This document shows, piece by piece, positions 61,602 through 64,000 of a DNA stretch of 64,000 bases. The stretch's first letter is position 1. Each line of letters begins with the position of its first letter. The stretch is from positions 62,001 to 126,000 of the forward strand of contig JANCYW010000009.1 in assembly GCA_026184775.1 (NCBI GenBank), in the 5' to 3' direction. The stretch is from Cyanidium caldarium. Lineage: Eukaryota; Rhodophyta; Bangiophyceae; Cyanidiales; Cyanidiaceae. Made by a program: the position numbers and the translations under genes. The notes under the pieces are model-generated. The model was not told the origin of the DNA and ran no database searches. It saw nothing but the letters and a program-made list of their open reading frames with translations.

Positions 61602-63971
61602 TCATCTACCAGGGCGCCATTGTTGAAGCAGTTCATCTAGTTGCACCGTGTGCACGGACTGCAGCAGCTGGCGCCAGAGCGGGATCGCGCGCAGGGTGGC
61701 GGCGTGCCCGACGATAACCAGGTGGTGCTTGGCGCGCGTGATAGCCACGTTGACTCGCGGTAACGAATCGAGGTGGCCCAAGGCGTTTGCAGTTGCCGAG
61801 ATCCGGGTGCGCACGGTCGACAGGATGATGATGGGGCGCTCGGCGCCCTGAAAGGCGTCCACGGTGCTGATGGGCACCAGGTGGGTCGACTCGGCGACGG
61901 CCCCGTCCACCGCCGTGTCTCCGGCACACTTCCGCTCGGCATACAATAGCGCCCGCAGTCGGGCGGCTTGGGCGCGATACATGCAGATCACCCCGATGTC
62001 ATCGGCGTGCACCAATCCGGTGGACAGCATCGCGCGTACCAGGCGGACGATGCATCGCGCCTCCCACTCGTTTCGCAGGCTGCGCTCGGACTGGGCGCAT
62101 TCGCGACCGGCGGCCGGCAGTAGGCAGACCGGCGGCATGGTCGGCAGCAGCGGCGGGCGCTCCGCCTCCCCGATGCCGCTGCGCACGCGCCCGCCGTAAG
62201 CCAGCTGGGAGGCGATGTGGGCAATGCACGGATGGCAGCGATACTGCTCCAGCAGATGCACGCTGGGCACCTGGGCACGCTGCGCCAGTCGCTCCAGCAA
62301 CGAGCGCTCCAGCCCCGTACGCTCGCCGGCGCTGTTCTGCCGAGCGGGCGCCAACACCGGCGGCAACTGCTGCGTATCGCCGGCCAACAACACACAGGCG
62401 TGCGCCTCGCCCAACAACAGCAGCGGGGCTACGGCGGCGGGCTCGGCGATTTGCGACGCCTCATCCACCGCAATCACCCCGAAACGCTGTCCGTTCAACA
62501 CCTCGTTGCCCAGCGAGCAACACGTGACGCCGATGACGCGCCGCTGTCGCAACATCTCCAGGGTGAAGCGTTTGCGGTCGTGGCGCAGGGCGTCCAGGGC
62601 GGTGCGCCAGCTGGCTCGATCGGCGGCGCTGCCTTCGCGTCCGCGGAGCAGCGACTCCAGCTCGCGCGCATCCAGCACCATATCAGAATTGTCGGAGGCG
62701 GCCTGGCGTGCGGCTGCCTGATGCGCCACGCGTCGAATGCCGGTGGCGGTGTAGGGCACCAGTGCCGGATGCACCCGTCGCAAGTTGCCGACGCGGCCGA
62801 TATCCCCAAATCCGAGTCGCAACAGCGCCAACAACACATTGTCCACCGCTGCATTGGTGCCAGCCGCCACCAATATTCGCAGCGCTGGCTGCACAAGCTG
62901 CATGGCCACAATAGCCTGCGCCAGGGTGAACGTCTTGGCGGTGCCAAATGCGCCATGCAACAACAGCAAACGCGATGTCGGCGGTGACGGCGAATGTGGG
63001 GAAGCTCGAGCCCAACCGACACAGAATTGAATCGCCTGCCGCTGCTCAGCGTTCAGTGTCACGGTCGCTGAGGAGCTGAGCTCCTCCAGATGACTCTCCA
63101 TGCGTGCGGGCAACTCGCAGGCGTCCATATGGCCAGCGTTATCGGCACCGGCGATCACGTGCATTACCGCGGGCTCTGCGGCGTCGGGCCGGGGCAGGAG
63201 CGCAGTCAGACAGAGCAGTTCCAGCGGCAGCGACAGGCACCGGACCGCCACCAGGTCCTGGCATTCCGCACGCCAGAGGGAGCGATCCAGGCGGCCGATC
63301 GGCGCCACCTCCAACACGCCCGAATGCGGCGATACACCGTGATACAGTGCGCGCACCAAGCTCAGGGAAGGGACGGTGCGGAGTCTATCGTCACCTGCTA
63401 CCAGCGATTGGCAGTGAGCGCGGCGACCGACCAACCACAGATCGTCGCGGGCCAGCTCCGCCGCATGCCGGGCCACTTGATCGGCGTGCTCGAAGCGGAG
63501 AAAGTAGCGCGCGGACGGGTGTTGCCGCGTAAAACCGTGCACGCCACCACTCACCAACAGCAAGTGCCCCTCACTGCCGGCGTGCGTCATAACGCTCACC
63601 GCCGAGGAGGCATCGCCGCTGTGCTGCCAACGCAGCAGCAGACGCCATAGCGCCGGCGCCAATGCCTGCAGTTGCAAATTCACCTCTTCCTCCAAGGCCA
63701 GTAACAGGCCCCGTCGATACGCCTCGAGCGAGGGCGATGACACCGGCAGCAGGCACTGTCGCTGCGGTCGCGACCGCTGCAGCTGGCCGCCCCGTCGCAA
63801 CGTTTCCACTTCTGCCATCGATGCCGTCGGCACGCTCAACTGCAAGTCGGTCAGCGCTTGGATGGAGCGCAGGTGACGCGGCAACTGCTGCGCATCCGGA
63901 TGTCGAGCGAGCGGCGCGTCCACTCGTTTCTGAGGCAACGAGGTCGCCCGCTGGGGCGGCACATACGGCAT
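61602..63971 (-). CDS. SF1 helicase, ZGRF1/Upf1-like
   Basis: 789 residues from the ATG at 63971; the frame stays open to the right edge, so the true start may lie outside the window. Helicase motifs: Q motif (LNAEQRQAIQF), Walker A (HGAFGTAKTFTL, about 335), DEASQ Walker B (VIAVDEASQIAEP, about 500), GDTQQLPPVL, LLEQYRCHP, STVDAFQGAERPIIILSTVR and RVNVAITRAKHHLVIVG. The C-terminal part (AATLRAIPLWRQLL) is closest to ZGRF1, a helicase in homologous recombination and crosslink repair. The zinc-finger GRF of animal ZGRF1 is not seen here. Walker A has Ala where Gly usually precedes the Lys (GTAKT instead of GTGKT). Confidence 0.85.
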   Translation of the reverse strand: MPYVPPQRATSLPQKRVDAPLARHPDAQQLPRHLRSIQALTDLQLSVPTASMAEVETLRRGGQLQRSRPQRQCLLPVSSPSLEAYRRGLLLALEEEVNLQLQALAPALWRLLLRWQHSGDASSAVSVMTHAGSEGHLLLVSGGVHGFTRQHPSARYFLRFEHADQVARHAAELARDDLWLVGRRAHCQSLVAGDDRLRTVPSLSLVRALYHGVSPHSGVLEVAPIGRLDRSLWRAECQDLVAVRCLSLPLELLCLTALLPRPDAAEPAVMHVIAGADNAGHMDACELPARMESHLEELSSSATVTLNAEQRQAIQFCVGWARASPHSPSPPTSRLLLLHGAFGTAKTFTLAQAIVAMQLVQPALRILVAAGTNAAVDNVLLALLRLGFGDIGRVGNLRRVHPALVPYTATGIRRVAHQAAARQAASDNSDMVLDARELESLLRGREGSAADRASWRTALDALRHDRKRFTLEMLRQRRVIGVTCCSLGNEVLNGQRFGVIAVDEASQIAEPAAVAPLLLLGEAHACVLLAGDTQQLPPVLAPARQNSAGERTGLERSLLERLAQRAQVPSVHLLEQYRCHPCIAHIASQLAYGGRVRSGIGEAERPPLLPTMPPVCLLPAAGRECAQSERSLRNEWEARCIVRLVRAMLSTGLVHADDIGVICMYRAQAARLRALLYAERKCAGDTAVDGAVAESTHLVPISTVDAFQGAERPIIILSTVRTRISATANALGHLDSLPRVNVAITRAKHHLVIVGHAATLRAIPLWRQLLQSVHTVQLDELLQQWRPGR

Positions 63972-64000
63972 GTGTGCTGGCCGCTTTATCACAGGATGTG

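Noticed and set aside
1-64000. Mobile elements, viral relics, rRNA or CRISPR arrays
   Set aside because: No transposase, reverse transcriptase, integrase, capsid-like gene, long terminal repeat or long inverted repeat was seen on reading both strands.

Overview
The window is nuclear DNA from a compact, GC-rich, intron-poor unicellular eukaryote, most likely a plastid-bearing alga. I support 37 protein-coding genes in 64 kb. Almost all are single open frames, and they are spread over both strands with frequent strand switches and gaps often under 300 bases. Eukaryotic identity is clear from ATR kinase, fibrillarin, SF3A2, PEX14, LETM1, RAB3GAP1, membralin and mitochondrial carriers. Plastid ancestry is suggested by a plant-type FMN hydrolase with an N-terminal extension, ArgC, a GH14 beta-amylase, an omega-3 desaturase of the plant FAD3/7 type and a plant-type NDUFB10. 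I cannot name the organism. A cyanidiophyte-like red alga would fit gene density and intron poverty, but the BK channel, formin, membralin and RAB3GAP1 are widely distributed and leave the lineage open.

Layout. 0-12 kb: C-terminal end of a formin, ArgC, NDUFB10, PP6 regulatory (SAPS) subunit, PEX14, LETM1, a possible small gene and fibrillarin. 12-19 kb: one 2363-residue ATR kinase without introns. 19.6-25.4 kb: a small membrane protein, ATP synthase subunit g and an MPO1-type dioxygenase whose 3' ends overlap, an omega-3 desaturase, a glycine-rich protein, and an ADP/ATP carrier with the only intron I can resolve (a GC-AG intron). 25.6-39.4 kb: PFKFB, a GOST-family membrane protein, a SHAQKYF-class MYB, a transmembrane Sec1/Munc18 fusion, a hypothetical protein, membralin and trehalase. 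39.4-50.6 kb: RAB3GAP1, SF3A2, HSDL2-like SDR, a BK-type K+ channel, a QueG-like epoxyqueuosine reductase and a hypothetical protein. 50.8-64 kb: FMN hydrolase, a TPT/nucleotide-sugar transporter, two small proteins, a secretory beta-amylase, a type II membrane protein, a HAD protein, ATM1 ABC transporter and a ZGRF1-like helicase.

Genes do not form operons, but themes recur. Carbon mobilisation: trehalase, beta-amylase, PFKFB, a sugar-phosphate/nucleotide-sugar transporter. Mitochondrion: NDUFB10, ATP synthase g, ADP/ATP carrier, LETM1, ATM1. Secretory pathway: the SM fusion, RAB3GAP1, GOST protein, membralin. Genome and RNA maintenance: ATR, ZGRF1 helicase, fibrillarin, SF3A2.

The most unusual item is the gene at 31213-34713. 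It encodes a signal peptide, a glycosylation-rich luminal domain, one transmembrane helix and then a full Sec1/Munc18 domain, a family whose known members are soluble. Also notable are a bacterial-type queuosine enzyme with a presequence, stop codons embedded in AATAAA, and an altered Walker A motif in the helicase. I saw no mobile element, viral relic, rRNA, tRNA or CRISPR array.
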